The notes: generated by a model not told the origin, from the letters alone. A stretch of 64,000 nt of DNA from Bacteroides sp. (GCA_023665085.1 JAMPEQ010000003.1:1-64000); one strand, 5' to 3'; positions 17,654-27,061 are shown, counted from the stretch's first letter. Made by a program: numbers and translations.

Positions 17654-20074
17654 ATGTATAAATTTAATTATTTTACGGTAAAAGCTAATGAAGTATTGAA
17701 TTTGGCAATCAAAGCCGCTGAGGCATTTGGTCACAATTATGTAGGCAGTGAGCATTTGCTGGTAGGCTTGCTTTCAAAAGATGAAGGTATTGCTTATTCG
17801 GTGCTTGAAAATAAAGGCTTAAGCTATAATGATATAGAAGAATTTATTAAAGATAACATAGGTATAGGCACAAGCACAAGACTTACACCTGATGATTTTA
17901 CACCAAGAAGTAAAAGAATACTTGATGTTTCTTTTCAAATAGCGAGAAGTATGATGCATACATTTGTAGATACTGAACACATTCTTCTCGGAATACTTCA
18001 GGAAAGTGACTCGTTTGCAGTAAAATTTTTGAATTCACAGGGAATTGACGAACAGACACTTTTTGAAGAACTGGTAGCAACTATAGGAAAAGTGTCCAGC
18101 CAGACAGGTGATACTAACAGTAAAAAAGGAAAAAATACAAGATCAAAGACACCTACTCTGGATGAATTCGGAAAAGACTTGACAGAGCTGGCTAAGCAGG
18201 GGAAGATAGATCCCGTTATCGGAAGAGAAAAGGAAATTGAACGAGTAGTACAGATTCTTTCACGGCGTACAAAGAATAATCCATGCCTTATAGGTGAACC
18301 CGGTGTAGGTAAAACTGCAATTGCTGAGGGGCTGGCATTAAAAATCGTGCAGGATGAAGTTCCCGAGTTGTTACATGGAAAAAAGTTGGTAGCACTTGAT
18401 TTAACATCTATGGTAGCAGGAACAAAGTACAGAGGTGACTTTGAAGAGCGAATTAAAAAGGCAATGGATGAGGTTAAGGCGGCAAAGAATGTTATCCTTT
18501 TCATTGATGAAGTGCATACTCTTATGGGTGCAGGTGCGGCAGAAGGTGCAACAGATGCTGCCAATATCCTTAAACCGTCTCTTGCCCGCGGTGAAATTCA
18601 GGTTATCGGTGCAACTACAATTGATGAATACCGAAAGAATATCGAAAAGGATGCCGCTCTTGAAAGACGTTTTCAGAGTGTTATGGTAGGTGAGCCTACA
18701 GAAGAAGAAGCAGTACAGATACTTAAAGGACTTCGGGATAAATATGAGGCACATCATAAGGTTAAAATAAGTGATGAGGCTATAGAAAATGCTGTTAAGA
18801 TGTCATCAAGGTATATTGCAGACAGATTTTTGCCTGACAAGGCAATTGATCTTATTGATGAGGCGGCATCAAGAGTTAGATTAAAAGCACTTACTGTTCC
18901 CGATAATTTAAAAGAAATGGAAAAGGCACTTAAATCTCTTGAAGAAGAAAAGGCATCTGCTGTAAGAGCACAGAACTACGAACAGGCCGCTGTTATAAGA
19001 GATAAGGAAAAAAATCTTAAAACCCTGCTTGAAGAAGAAAAAGAAAAGTGGAAAAACATCTCTGCCCATCAGGTCAAAGAGATTTCAACAGAGGATATAG
19101 CATCAGTTGTTTCTGCGTGGTCGGGAATTCCTGCAAATCAGATTACACAGGAGGAATCGCAAAGACTTCTTAATCTTGAAAATATTCTCCATGAAAGAAT
19201 TGTAGGACAGGATAAGGCGGTTAAGAGTGTTGCGAGAGCTATCAGAAGAGGTAGAGCAGGACTTAAAAATCCTAAGAGGCCTATTGGATCATTTATTTTT
19301 CTTGGTCCGACAGGTGTTGGTAAAACAGAGCTTTGCAAAACTCTTGCAGAAGCAATGTTCGGCAATGAAGAAGCTATTATAAAGCTTGATATGAGTGAGT
19401 ATATGGAAAAGCACACCGTTTCTAAGCTTATCGGCTCACCTCCGGGATATGTAGGCTTTGATGAGGGTGGACAGCTTACCGAAAAGATAAGAAGAAAGCC
19501 ATATTCTATAGTTCTTTTTGACGAAATAGAAAAGGCTCATCCTGATGTGTTCAATATGCTTCTTCAGATTTTAGAGGACGGTGTACTGACAGACTCACAA
19601 GGCAGAAAGGTAAGCTTTAAAAATGCCGTAATTATTATGACATCAAATGTGGGAGCGTCAAAGATAACAGATCCGAAATCTGCATTGGGATTTGGTAAAG
19701 ACAGTGCTGAAGATAACATAGAAAAGCTTGTTATGGCAGAGCTTAAGTCCACTTTCAAACCTGAATTTCTTAATCGTATTGATGAAATTATTGTATTCAA
19801 TCAGCTTGAACAGGAGGATATTGAGAAGATCGCAGGAGGAATGCTTAAAAATCTGGCAAAACGTATGAAAGATCTTAATATTGATCTCAGCTTTACAGAT
19901 GATGCTGTATCTGCTGTTGCAAAAGCAGGCTTTGACAAGATTTATGGTGCAAGACCTCTAAGAAGAGCAATTCAGACTAAAATTGAAGATCCGCTCAGCG
20001 AGCTGCTGCTTGAAAAGAAAATTTCAGACAAATTCACAGTTGATTTTGCCGATGATAAGTTTATTTTCAATTAA
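17654..20074 (+). CDS. clpC: ATP-dependent Clp protease ATPase ClpC
   Basis: HSP100 unfoldase that feeds proteins to ClpP; 806 residues. The N-terminal double Clp repeat (about 1-145) is followed by AAA domain 1 with GEPGVGKT (about 215-222) and ILFIDEVHTL. A middle region with a UVR-like motif (EEEKASAVRAQNYEQAAVIRDKE) follows, then AAA domain 2 with GPTGVGKTELCKTLAE and VVLFDEIEKAHPDV-like residues. The open frame reaches 17627, but AGGAGG at 17641 selects ATG 17654. It is the last gene of the CtsR operon. Confidence 0.96.
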   Translation: MYKFNYFTVKANEVLNLAIKAAEAFGHNYVGSEHLLVGLLSKDEGIAYSVLENKGLSYNDIEEFIKDNIGIGTSTRLTPDDFTPRSKRILDVSFQIARSMMHTFVDTEHILLGILQESDSFAVKFLNSQGIDEQTLFEELVATIGKVSSQTGDTNSKKGKNTRSKTPTLDEFGKDLTELAKQGKIDPVIGREKEIERVVQILSRRTKNNPCLIGEPGVGKTAIAEGLALKIVQDEVPELLHGKKLVALDLTSMVAGTKYRGDFEERIKKAMDEVKAAKNVILFIDEVHTLMGAGAAEGATDAANILKPSLARGEIQVIGATTIDEYRKNIEKDAALERRFQSVMVGEPTEEEAVQILKGLRDKYEAHHKVKISDEAIENAVKMSSRYIADRFLPDKAIDLIDEAASRVRLKALTVPDNLKEMEKALKSLEEEKASAVRAQNYEQAAVIRDKEKNLKTLLEEEKEKWKNISAHQVKEISTEDIASVVSAWSGIPANQITQEESQRLLNLENILHERIVGQDKAVKSVARAIRRGRAGLKNPKRPIGSFIFLGPTGVGKTELCKTLAEAMFGNEEAIIKLDMSEYMEKHTVSKLIGSPPGYVGFDEGGQLTEKIRRKPYSIVLFDEIEKAHPDVFNMLLQILEDGVLTDSQGRKVSFKNAVIIMTSNVGASKITDPKSALGFGKDSAEDNIEKLVMAELKSTFKPEFLNRIDEIIVFNQLEQEDIEKIAGGMLKNLAKRMKDLNIDLSFTDDAVSAVAKAGFDKIYGARPLRRAIQTKIEDPLSELLLEKKISDKFTVDFADDKFIFN

Positions 20075-20085
20075 ATATTCAAAAA

Positions 20086-20123
20086 AAACAATAGCAGTTG
20101 ATTTAATCAACTGCTATTGTTTG
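20086..20123. terminator. Terminator after clpC
   Basis: AACAATAGCAGTTGAT / ATCAACTGCTATTGTT, a perfect 16-bp stem with a 3-nt loop, A-run before and T-rich after. Confidence 0.9.
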
Positions 20124-20180
20124 TTACGACAAGCATATAGTACACTTTCTCTGTTGTATTGATATAAAAAAATATTTATA

Positions 20181-20642
20181 TTATATTTTTGCATCAATAA
20201 GCATGATATCATCACCTATAATATCTATCATTCCGTATTCGCTGTTGGCAACCGATCCGGGATTCATTACGGCAAGATTTTCTCTGTATTCTTTATATTG
20301 CACATGAGTATGTCCGAATAAAACTATATCTGCCTCTCTCTTTTCTGCTTCTTCTATAATCATATTATAACTGTGCTTAACAGAAAACGGATGGCCATGA
20401 GAGAAAAATATGTGCTTTTTATCAAAAATAATTTCCTTGTATAAAGGTTTGGTTGAATACCAGTCACAATTTCCGGCAACTATGTGAATAGGCAGATTTG
20501 GGTATAATGCGATAACATCTTCAATATCAGATTCACCGTCACCTAAAAATATAAACAAATCCGCATCATTAAGATGCATTTCAACAATATTAAATAAGTT
20601 TCTTTTGTTTCTATGCGAGTCAGACATTACTACTATTCTCAT
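20181..20642 (-). CDS. YfcE/MJ0936-type metallophosphodiesterase
   Basis: Small calcineurin-like phosphoesterase of 153 residues. All metal-binding motifs are present: VMSDSH (Asp8/His10), FLGDGE, AGNCDW, SHGH and FGHTHV. This is the short YfcE/MJ0936 class, which acts on phosphodiesters in vitro; its natural substrate is unsettled. GGAG lies before the ATG. It is divergent from the small-protein cluster that follows. Confidence 0.9.
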   Translation of the reverse strand: MRIVVMSDSHRNKRNLFNIVEMHLNDADLFIFLGDGESDIEDVIALYPNLPIHIVAGNCDWYSTKPLYKEIIFDKKHIFFSHGHPFSVKHSYNMIIEEAEKREADIVLFGHTHVQYKEYRENLAVMNPGSVANSEYGMIDIIGDDIMLIDAKI

Positions 20643-20706
20643 TCATAAATCTCCTGCCAAAAACATATATTTTATTAGATTATACTATAAAGAGGAGAGT
20701 TTTTCA

Positions 20707-20934
20707 ATGAGTAAAAATATATTTGACGATGTAAAAAACAAGGCAGGCATAGATGTGTCAAAAATGAAGCAGGCTGCAGATGAGGGCAAACTTGATGATT
20801 TTATCAACAAAAATCTGTCACAGAAAGCATCACAGCAGCTTAAGAACGTACTCAGCAATAAAGAGGCTACGGAAAAGCTGCTGTCAACACCGCAGGCGAA
20901 GGAGCTGCTGAAAAAATTGACAGAAAGAAAGTAG
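20707..20934 (+). CDS. Small hypothetical protein, 75 aa
   Basis: Cytoplasmic, Lys-rich, helical protein without a recognised domain. It starts MSKNIFDDVKNKAG and ends ELLKKLTERK. The open frame begins at 20605, but GAGGAG about 9 nt upstream supports ATG 20707. It leads a tight cluster with the next two unknown genes (gaps of 4 and 0 nt). The family is not identified. Confidence 0.65.
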   Translation: MSKNIFDDVKNKAGIDVSKMKQAADEGKLDDFINKNLSQKASQQLKNVLSNKEATEKLLSTPQAKELLKKLTERK

Positions 20935-20938
20935 TAAT

Positions 20939-21331
20939 ATGGATAACCTTAATATAAATGATATTATATCAAGCCTTAGTTCCGACGATATAGATATGCT
21001 AAAGGGAGTGGCATCATCTATTCTGGGCGGTGATGACAAATCACTTTCATCGGCTTCATCTTCAAATTCACATAAGAGCACATCTGAAAATTTAAATAAA
21101 TCTTCTGCGGCAGATGCTCTTGGCAGTCTCGGGCTTGATGGCGTGGATTTTGAAATGATAATGAAAGCAAAAAGCATATTTGAAAAAATGAATAATACTA
21201 AAAATAAAAATGTTGATTTGATAATGGCGCTTAAACCGCATCTTAATAAGGAAACTCAAAATAAGGCAGATAATGCTCTGCGTATATTAAGACTTTTCGA
21301 GGTGTTGCCGCTTTTGAGGGAGCTGTTTTAA
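20939..21331 (+). CDS. Hypothetical protein, 130 aa
   Basis: An acidic N-terminal part (ININDIISSLSSDDIDMLKGVASSIL) is followed by a Ser/Asn-rich linker (about 35-65). A helical C-terminal part carries IMALKPHLNKETQNKADNA and RILRLFEVLPLLRELF. The C-terminal pattern looks like a conserved helical hairpin, but I cannot name the family. It lies 4 nt after the 75-residue gene and its stop abuts the next ATG, so the three are surely co-translated. Confidence 0.65.
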   Translation: MDNLNINDIISSLSSDDIDMLKGVASSILGGDDKSLSSASSSNSHKSTSENLNKSSAADALGSLGLDGVDFEMIMKAKSIFEKMNNTKNKNVDLIMALKPHLNKETQNKADNALRILRLFEVLPLLRELF

Positions 21332-21634
21332 ATGCCTGCTTTTTCTGAAAATGAAATAGAAGCTGCAAAAAGACGTGTACAGGAAATGCGAAATCGTGCA
21401 AGTAAATTTAAAGAGGAAGAGGCTCAGGATTTTGTTCCCTTTTTGCCAGAAAAAGATGATAAATTATCAGGCAAAAGCAATTCATCAAATCATAATGATG
21501 AAAATGAGCAGGCAGAGGAAAAAGAACCTTTGCAGGACAAATCCTTTGTGTTGATTTTAGCTCTTATATTGATTTTATCTCAGGAGGGTGCAGATAATAA
21601 ATTAATTCTTGCTTTGCTTTATTTATTACTTTAA
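21332..21634 (+). CDS. Hypothetical tail-anchored protein, 100 aa
   Basis: An N-terminal helical, charged region (EIEAAKRRVQEMRNRASKF) is followed by a disordered acidic/Asn-rich middle. The C-terminus is hydrophobic (FVLILALILILSQEGADNKLILALLYLLL, about 72-100), consistent with membrane attachment or an oligomerising helix. Its ATG directly follows the previous stop. Function is unknown. The three-gene set probably forms one complex. Confidence 0.65.
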   Translation: MPAFSENEIEAAKRRVQEMRNRASKFKEEEAQDFVPFLPEKDDKLSGKSNSSNHNDENEQAEEKEPLQDKSFVLILALILILSQEGADNKLILALLYLLL

Positions 21635-21710
21635 ATAAAATGTGGAAATTTTGCCAATAATATGTTATATTGTATTTGTATTTTCTATTATATTATTTGG
21701 AGGAATGATT

Positions 21711-22988
21711 TTGAGCTGTAAGATTTATGAAATAGCTGAAGGTGTTGAGTTTGTAAGTGTTAATACAAACATATTTAAAACAAATGAGCTTTCAGTTTCT
21801 CTGGCACTTCCGCTTAAAAAGGAGACTGCCTCAGTTAATGCTCTTATGATAAATTTAATTTCGCGAAAAACTGCAAACTATCCAACAATTCTTTCGCTTA
21901 ATAAAAAACTTGCGAATCTGTATGGTGCAATTGTTTCTTCTTCTGTATCAAAGCTTGGTGACTGCCAGATTTTAAAAATTAATATGACAGGTGTAGACGA
22001 TAGATTTTCTCTGGATAATCAGAGTATTGCTCTTGAGGGTGTAAAGCTGCTTTGTGACATGTTGTTTAACCCCAGACTTGACGACAGCGGATGCTTTTTT
22101 GCAGAAGATATTGATGCTGAAAAAAGAATTCTGACAGAAAAAATAGAGGCTGAAGAAAACGAAAAGCGTACCTATGCCTTAAAGCAGGCTGAAAAGCTGA
22201 TGTATGCCGATGATGTTTATGCTGTTGACCGTTACGGAACAATTGATGACATAAAGAATATTCAGTGCAGTGATGTTTTTACAGCGTGGAAAAATGCTCT
22301 TTCTTCATCAAAAGTATTAGTTACAGCTGTCGGCAGTGCTGACATGGAGGCAATTAAGAATTTGCTTTCTTCTGCGTTTGCAGCTGTTGACAGAGATTAC
22401 AGAAATGTAATTAAAACAAATATAATTACAAAATGTGATGATAGCATAAAAGAAAAAATTGAACGTCAGGATATAAAGCAAGGCAAATTAGTTCTCGGAC
22501 TTAAAACGGGATTAAAACCTGATGATGAGTTTTCACCTGCGATGCGGGCATTTTGCGATATTTTCGGCGGAGGACCTTATTCAAAGCTATTTGCTAATGT
22601 AAGAGAAAAAATGAGTCTTTGCTATTATTGTTCAGCAAGATATGTGCGTGCAAAAGGTCACATTATTATTCAGTGCGGCTGCAATGAAGATAATATGGAC
22701 AAGGCAGTTAACGAAATATTAAATCAGCTCGAAATAATAAAGAATGGTGATTTTGATGAAGAGCTTAAATCGTCAAAAATGGCTCTGTCAGATATGTATA
22801 AGTCTGTAAATGATACACCTGATGCTATTGAAGCATGGTATTCATCACAGATAATTTATGATGAGCTTAAGTCACCGTTACAGTATGCTGACGAAAATAA
22901 TTCAGTCACTAAAGAGCAGGTACAGCAGTGTGCCTCTCTGGTTAAACTTGATACTATTTATAAGCTTGCAGCAAAGGAGGCAGAATAA
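21711..22988 (+). CDS. M16 peptidase-like protein, YfmF type
   Basis: Homologue of the M16 zinc-protease fold that lacks the HxxEH active-site motif, so it is probably the inactive partner of the next protein. Such pairs in Firmicutes are annotated YfmF/YfmH, linked to EF-P modification. M16-like features include FGGGPYSKLFANVREKMSLCYYCSARY (about 287-313). ATG 21705 sits too close to GGAGG (21699-21703), so TTG 21711 with a 7-nt spacing is the likelier start (425 residues). Its stop overlaps the next ATG by one base. Confidence 0.8.
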   Translation: MSCKIYEIAEGVEFVSVNTNIFKTNELSVSLALPLKKETASVNALMINLISRKTANYPTILSLNKKLANLYGAIVSSSVSKLGDCQILKINMTGVDDRFSLDNQSIALEGVKLLCDMLFNPRLDDSGCFFAEDIDAEKRILTEKIEAEENEKRTYALKQAEKLMYADDVYAVDRYGTIDDIKNIQCSDVFTAWKNALSSSKVLVTAVGSADMEAIKNLLSSAFAAVDRDYRNVIKTNIITKCDDSIKEKIERQDIKQGKLVLGLKTGLKPDDEFSPAMRAFCDIFGGGPYSKLFANVREKMSLCYYCSARYVRAKGHIIIQCGCNEDNMDKAVNEILNQLEIIKNGDFDEELKSSKMALSDMYKSVNDTPDAIEAWYSSQIIYDELKSPLQYADENNSVTKEQVQQCASLVKLDTIYKLAAKEAE

Positions 22989-24265
22989 TGAAAGAAATTA
23001 AGTCAGCCTCTTTAGGCGAGAAATATTATGAAATAGATCATAAATCAGGACTTAAAATATTTGTTATGCCGAAGGAAAATTACAGCTCAGCGTATGCTGT
23101 ATTCGGTACAAAATATGGTTCAATTGATACTAAATTTAAAAGATCTGACAGCAATAGCTGGACAACTGTTCCTGAGGGCATAGCGCATTTCCTCGAGCAT
23201 AAGCTTTTTGAAAGTGAAGAACTTGATGCCTTTACCAGATATGCAAAAACAGGTGCGTCTGCAAATGCATATACCTCATTTGATAAAACCTGCTATCTAT
23301 TTCAGTGCAGTGATAATTTTGCAGAATCACTTGAAATTCTGCTTGATTTTGTAACTCATCCATATTTTACAAAGGAAACTGTTGAAAAAGAGCAGGGTAT
23401 AATCGGTCAGGAAATTACTATGTATTATGATGTTCCGGGCTGGATGAGCACCTTTAATCTTCTTAAATGCCTGTATAAAAATCATCCTGTCAGAATTGAT
23501 ATTGCAGGAACTGTTGAGTCTATTGCAGAGATTACGGATAAGCTTCTTTATGATTGTTATAATACATTCTATAATTTACACAACATGGCATTAGTTGTTG
23601 TCGGAAATGTTACTCCTGAGCAGGTGCTTGAAATTTGTGACAAAAACTTAAAAAATGCTTCTCCTCTTGAAATTGAGCGTTCATTTGAAACTGAACAGAG
23701 AGAGATTGTTAAGACTTATGATGAATATAATCTTGCTATGAGTGTTCCTGTATTTTCCTTTGGCTACAAAGAAAAATGCAATAAAATGGTACAGACTGTA
23801 AAAGACGAAATTGAAACGGCTATTCTTCTTGAAATCATTGCAGGAAAAACATCATCTCTTTATGAGGATTTATTTAATAAAGGTCTTATCAATGCAGGAT
23901 TTTCAAAAGAATATTTTACAGGCTTTGGATATGAAGCAGTAATATTTGACGGCGAAAGCGAAAATCCTCAGGCAGTTGCGGATGCAATCAAGGCGGAGGT
24001 GAAAAGACTTAAGCAGGACGGCATTGACAGTGAACAGTTTGAAACTGTCCGCCGTATGCTTTACGGTCAGGAGATTATGGGGTATAATGATATTGATGGT
24101 CTGGCAAATGCAATTATATCAGATTATTTTTCAGGATATTCTATTTTTGAATGCATTGAAGAATATAAATCTGTAACCAAGGAAGACATCGAAAAACGTC
24201 TGGCTGACATGATGGATGAGCAGTACAGTGCATTGTCAGTTGTCAAGGAGAAAGAAAATGAGTAA
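22988..24265 (+). CDS. M16 zinc peptidase, YfmH type
   Basis: Zinc metallopeptidase with an intact HxxEH motif (GIAHFLEHKLFE, His66/His70 by count) and the downstream acidic ligand region EKEQGIIGQEITMY. It pairs with the preceding motif-less homologue, as pitrilysin-like heterodimers do. Length 425. It is translationally coupled on both sides: a one-base overlap with the previous stop and an 8-nt overlap with lgt. Confidence 0.85.
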   Translation: MKEIKSASLGEKYYEIDHKSGLKIFVMPKENYSSAYAVFGTKYGSIDTKFKRSDSNSWTTVPEGIAHFLEHKLFESEELDAFTRYAKTGASANAYTSFDKTCYLFQCSDNFAESLEILLDFVTHPYFTKETVEKEQGIIGQEITMYYDVPGWMSTFNLLKCLYKNHPVRIDIAGTVESIAEITDKLLYDCYNTFYNLHNMALVVVGNVTPEQVLEICDKNLKNASPLEIERSFETEQREIVKTYDEYNLAMSVPVFSFGYKEKCNKMVQTVKDEIETAILLEIIAGKTSSLYEDLFNKGLINAGFSKEYFTGFGYEAVIFDGESENPQAVADAIKAEVKRLKQDGIDSEQFETVRRMLYGQEIMGYNDIDGLANAIISDYFSGYSIFECIEEYKSVTKEDIEKRLADMMDEQYSALSVVKEKENE

Positions 24266-25235
24266 TTATACAAGAGTATATTTTGAAGGACTCGGGATTG
24301 ATTTTGACCTTCCGTCAGTTGCATTTTCAATTTTTGGACATGATGTTCATTGGTACGGAATAATAATTGCCTTTGGCTTTACTCTTGCGGTATTATATGG
24401 CGGAAGAATGGCTTATAAGTGGAAAATGGGCCTTGACGGAATGACAGATGTTTTAATCTGGGGAACAATTTTCGGAATTATATGCGCCAGAGCATATTAT
24501 GTGTTTTTTGAATGGGATTATTACAGTCAGCATCTTGCAGAAATTCCTCAGATATGGAATGGAGGAATAGCAATTTACGGCGGTATTATAGGTGCAATAA
24601 TAGGTGCTGCCATAGGATGCAAAATCGGAAAAATTAATTTTCCTAATCTTCTGGATTTAGGTGCTCTCGGTCTCCTTATCGGACAAGGCATCGGAAGATG
24701 GGGGAACTTCTTCAATCAGGAAGCTTTTGGCTGTAACACTGATACTGCACCATTTAGAATGTGGAGTTTTAAAATTAAAGAGACTTTAATAGAGTCTGCA
24801 GATGAGCTGGCGGCAAAGGGTATGGAGGTTAATCCTGATATTCCCGTTCATCCAACATTTTTGTATGAGAGTGTCTGGTGTATATTAGGTTTTTTCATAT
24901 TAAATTATCTCATTCATAAGCATAGAAAGTTTAAGGGAGAAATATTCTTGCTTTATGGTGTATGGTATGGATTAGAGAGAGCTGTTGTCGAAGGCCTGAG
25001 AACAGACTCATTGTATATCGCAAATACTTCTCTTAGAGTAAGCCAGCTTCTTTCAATGGTAATTGTAGTTGTTTTTGCGGCAGCATTTGTATTATTTATG
25101 ATAAAATATAAAAAGGGCACATTGCCTAAATCTCTAGTTATTAACAATTTGGTTGATGAAAATAAAATATCAGCAGGGACTGAAAGGGTTTCTGCAAACA
25201 ATAAAGCGGAGGATAAAAATGGCACAGATAATTGA
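24258..25235 (+). CDS. lgt: Prolipoprotein diacylglyceryl transferase
   Basis: Membrane enzyme that adds diacylglycerol to the lipobox cysteine of prolipoproteins. Several membrane helices are visible. The Lgt signature [21 protein letters not shown] (about 139-160) is intact, as is the [10 protein letters not shown] entry segment, and HPTFLYES lies before the last helices. Start 24258 follows AAGGAGAAAG. The C-terminus is extended by a hydrophilic tail that overlaps folD by 17 nt. A lipoprotein substrate candidate is encoded at 54587. Confidence 0.93.
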   Translation: MSNYTRVYFEGLGIDFDLPSVAFSIFGHDVHWYGIIIAFGFTLAVLYGGRMAYKWKMGLDGMTDVLIWGTIFGIICARAYYVFFEWDYYSQHLAEIPQIWNGGIAIYGGIIGAIIGAAIGCKIGKINFPNLLDLGALGLLIGQGIGRWGNFFNQEAFGCNTDTAPFRMWSFKIKETLIESADELAAKGMEVNPDIPVHPTFLYESVWCILGFFILNYLIHKHRKFKGEIFLLYGVWYGLERAVVEGLRTDSLYIANTSLRVSQLLSMVIVVVFAAAFVLFMIKYKKGTLPKSLVINNLVDENKISAGTERVSANNKAEDKNGTDN

Positions 25236-26070
25236 CGGTAAAGCAGTATCAAGACAGGTAAGAGAAAGAGTTGCAAAGGAAACAGAACAGCTCAAGGCTA
25301 AAGGAGTTACACCGGGACTTGCTGTAATTATAGTAGGTGATGATCCTGCATCACAGGTTTATGTAAGGAATAAAGAAAAAGCATGCGAAGAGGTAGGATT
25401 TTACAGTGAAAAGTATGCCCTTCCTGCTGATACTACTCAGGAGGAACTTAATGCTCTGGTAAAAGAGCTGAATAACAAAAAAGATATTTCAGGCATATTA
25501 TGCCAGCTTCCTTTGCCTAGCCACCTTGACGACAAAGAGGTTATAAACCTTATTGATCCTATCAAGGATGTTGATGCTTTTCATCCTGTAAATGTAGGCG
25601 CTATTATGATAGGAGATTATAATTTCCTTCCATGCACTCCTGCAGGTGTAATGGAGCTTATTCATTCAACAGGTGTTGAAGTAAGCGGAAAGAAAGCAGT
25701 CGTTATAGGCAGAAGTAATATTGTCGGAAAACCGCAGGCAATGCTGCTTCTTCATGAAAATGCTACTGTTGAAATTACTCATTCAAAAACAGTAAATCTT
25801 GCAGAGGTTACAAGCAGTGCTGATATTCTTGTAGCAGCAATCGGAAAGGCAAAATTTGTTACTTCAGATATGGTAAAAGAAGGTGCTGTTGTAATTGATG
25901 TCGGCATGAACAGAGATGAAAACGGCAAGCTTTGCGGCGATGTTGATTTTGAAGATGTAAAGGATAAATGCTCGTTTATAACACCTGTACCGGGTGGAGT
26001 AGGTCCTATGACTATATCAATGCTTATGCAGAATACTCTCACAGCAGCTAAAATTCAAAATAAAATATAA
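25219..26070 (+). CDS. folD: Methylenetetrahydrofolate dehydrogenase/cyclohydrolase
   Basis: Bifunctional folate enzyme interconverting 5,10-methylene- and 10-formyl-tetrahydrofolate. Motifs: [22 protein letters not shown] (about 35-56, with the catalytic Lys), [12 protein letters not shown], the [10 protein letters not shown] region, [17 protein letters not shown] (NADP loop) and [18 protein letters not shown]. Length 283 is typical. GGAGG precedes ATG 25219, inside the end of lgt. Confidence 0.96.
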   Translation: MAQIIDGKAVSRQVRERVAKETEQLKAKGVTPGLAVIIVGDDPASQVYVRNKEKACEEVGFYSEKYALPADTTQEELNALVKELNNKKDISGILCQLPLPSHLDDKEVINLIDPIKDVDAFHPVNVGAIMIGDYNFLPCTPAGVMELIHSTGVEVSGKKAVVIGRSNIVGKPQAMLLLHENATVEITHSKTVNLAEVTSSADILVAAIGKAKFVTSDMVKEGAVVIDVGMNRDENGKLCGDVDFEDVKDKCSFITPVPGGVGPMTISMLMQNTLTAAKIQNKI

Positions 26071-26082
26071 AAGGATGATTTT

Positions 26083-26553
26083 ATGGCGTTAGAAGAACGT
26101 CTTGCAGAGAAATTAATAGAAAAAAATTATCATATTTCTTTTGCAGAGTCTTGCACAGGAGGGCTCTGTTGTGGTACACTTGTAAATGTTACAAATGCTT
26201 CAAAGATACTTGATGTCTCTTTTGTGACCTATGCTAATGAGGCTAAGATGAAGTTTCTCGGTGTCAGTGCAAATACAATCCTCTCCAATGGAGTGGTTAG
26301 TGAAGAAGTTGCCTATGAAATGGCTGAGGGTGTTGCAAAAACAGCTGAAAGTGATATTGGTGTAGGAATTACCGGTATAGCAGGTCCGGGCGGAAGTACA
26401 GATAAAAAACCCGTCGGAATGGTTTGCTTTGGATTTTACATTCAGGGTAAGACCATTACCTTTACTAAACAGTTTGGCGAAATAGGTCGCAATCAGGTGA
26501 GAAAATCAAGTGTAGAGTTTGTATTTCAAACACTTCTTGAATTAATTGATTAA
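26083..26553 (+). CDS. CinA C-terminal domain amidohydrolase
   Basis: Stand-alone CinA C-terminal domain (156 residues), the PncC-type nicotinamide-nucleotide amidase that recycles NMN to NaMN. Motifs are SFAESCTGGLCCGTLVN (about 18-34), FVTYANEAKMKFLGV and GVGITGIAGPGG (about 98-109). The N-terminal CinA domain is absent. It lies 12 nt after folD and is probably co-transcribed. Confidence 0.88.
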   Translation: MALEERLAEKLIEKNYHISFAESCTGGLCCGTLVNVTNASKILDVSFVTYANEAKMKFLGVSANTILSNGVVSEEVAYEMAEGVAKTAESDIGVGITGIAGPGGSTDKKPVGMVCFGFYIQGKTITFTKQFGEIGRNQVRKSSVEFVFQTLLELID

Positions 26554-26577
26554 TAATGATAGAGGATAAAGAATATT

Positions 26578-26808
26578 ATGAAAAAGCTTTATAGAAACAG
26601 AACAGAAAAAATGATTTCAGGTGTATGCGGCGGAATTGCTGTGTATTTTAATATTGATCCTACAATTGTAAGACTTTTATGGGCAGTCATTTCTTTGTTT
26701 TCAGCAAGTGTTCCGGGAATATTGTTATATGTTATTTGCTCTGTTGTTATACCTGAAGAGCCTGACTCATTTGATACTACAGGCTATTATCATGATGAAA
26801 ACAGATAG
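26578..26808 (+). CDS. PspC-domain membrane protein
   Basis: 76-residue protein with the PspC pattern: KKLYRNRTEKMISGVCGGIAVYFNIDPTIVRLLW, then a membrane helix (AVISLFSASVPGILLYVICSVVIP), then a short acidic tail. Stand-alone PspC proteins are linked to envelope stress. It is the last host gene before the tRNA-Thr and the integrated element. Confidence 0.88.
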   Translation: MKKLYRNRTEKMISGVCGGIAVYFNIDPTIVRLLWAVISLFSASVPGILLYVICSVVIPEEPDSFDTTGYYHDENR

Positions 26809-26834
26809 TTGTTAGGTTAATAATTTAATAGTAA

Positions 26835-26882
26835 GCTGGTGTGGCGCAGCTGGCAGCGCAACTGATTCGTAATCAGTAGGTC
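26835..26882 (+). pseudogene. tRNA-Thr(CGT), 5' half, split by element
   Basis: Contains the acceptor strand GCTGGTG, a D-arm, and the anticodon arm ACTGA-TTCGTAA-TCAGT with anticodon CGT, then stops at the variable loop. The missing T-arm and acceptor strand are found at 49309-49337. Joining the two gives a complete tRNA with a perfect GCTGGTG/CACCAGC acceptor stem and encoded CCA. Confidence 0.9.
26866..26882 (+). repeat. attL core of the integrated element
   Basis: TTCGTAATCAGTAGGTC, identical to 49292-49308, spanning the anticodon loop and variable loop of tRNA-Thr. Confidence 0.88.
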
Positions 26883-26917
26883 ACTGAAATACACCAAAAA
26901 TATAAAACTGAATAATC

Positions 26918-26993
26918 GCTGATATGGCTCAGTAGGTAGAGCAGTTCACTCGTAATGAACAGGTCGTCGGTTCGAATCCGACTATCAGCTCCA
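26918..26993 (+). tRNA. tRNA-Thr(CGT), intact, inside the element
   Basis: Complete cloverleaf. Acceptor GCTGATA / TATCAGC, D-arm GCTC...GAGC, anticodon arm GTTCA-CTCGTAA-TGAAC (anticodon CGT), T-arm GTCGG-TTCGAAT-CCGAC, discriminator T and encoded CCA. It lies 35 nt inside the left attachment core, so it appears to be element-borne and has the same anticodon as the disrupted host gene. Confidence 0.95.
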
Positions 26994-26997
26994 AAAA

Positions 26998-27035
26998 ATC
27001 CCCATACTGAATTCTCAGTATGGGGATACTTTTTA
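26998..27035 (+). terminator. Terminator after tRNA-Thr
   Basis: 13-bp perfect stem ATCCCCATACTGA / TCAGTATGGGGAT followed by ACTTTTT. Confidence 0.9.
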
Positions 27036-27041
27036 CTCTCT

Positions 27042-27061
27042 GACCATCTAAAGACCATTTA
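27042..27061 (+). promoter_or_regulatory. Left arm-type integrase site (candidate)
   Basis: Direct repeat GACCAT...GACCATTTA with an 11-bp offset. The same arrangement and orientation is found near the right end (49160-49179). Confidence 0.5.

Noticed and set aside
26873-27058. Open frame on the minus strand across the tRNA-Thr region
   Set aside because: It reads the antisense of the tRNA genes and terminator (SRIRTDDLF is a typical tRNA shadow translation), so it is not a gene.
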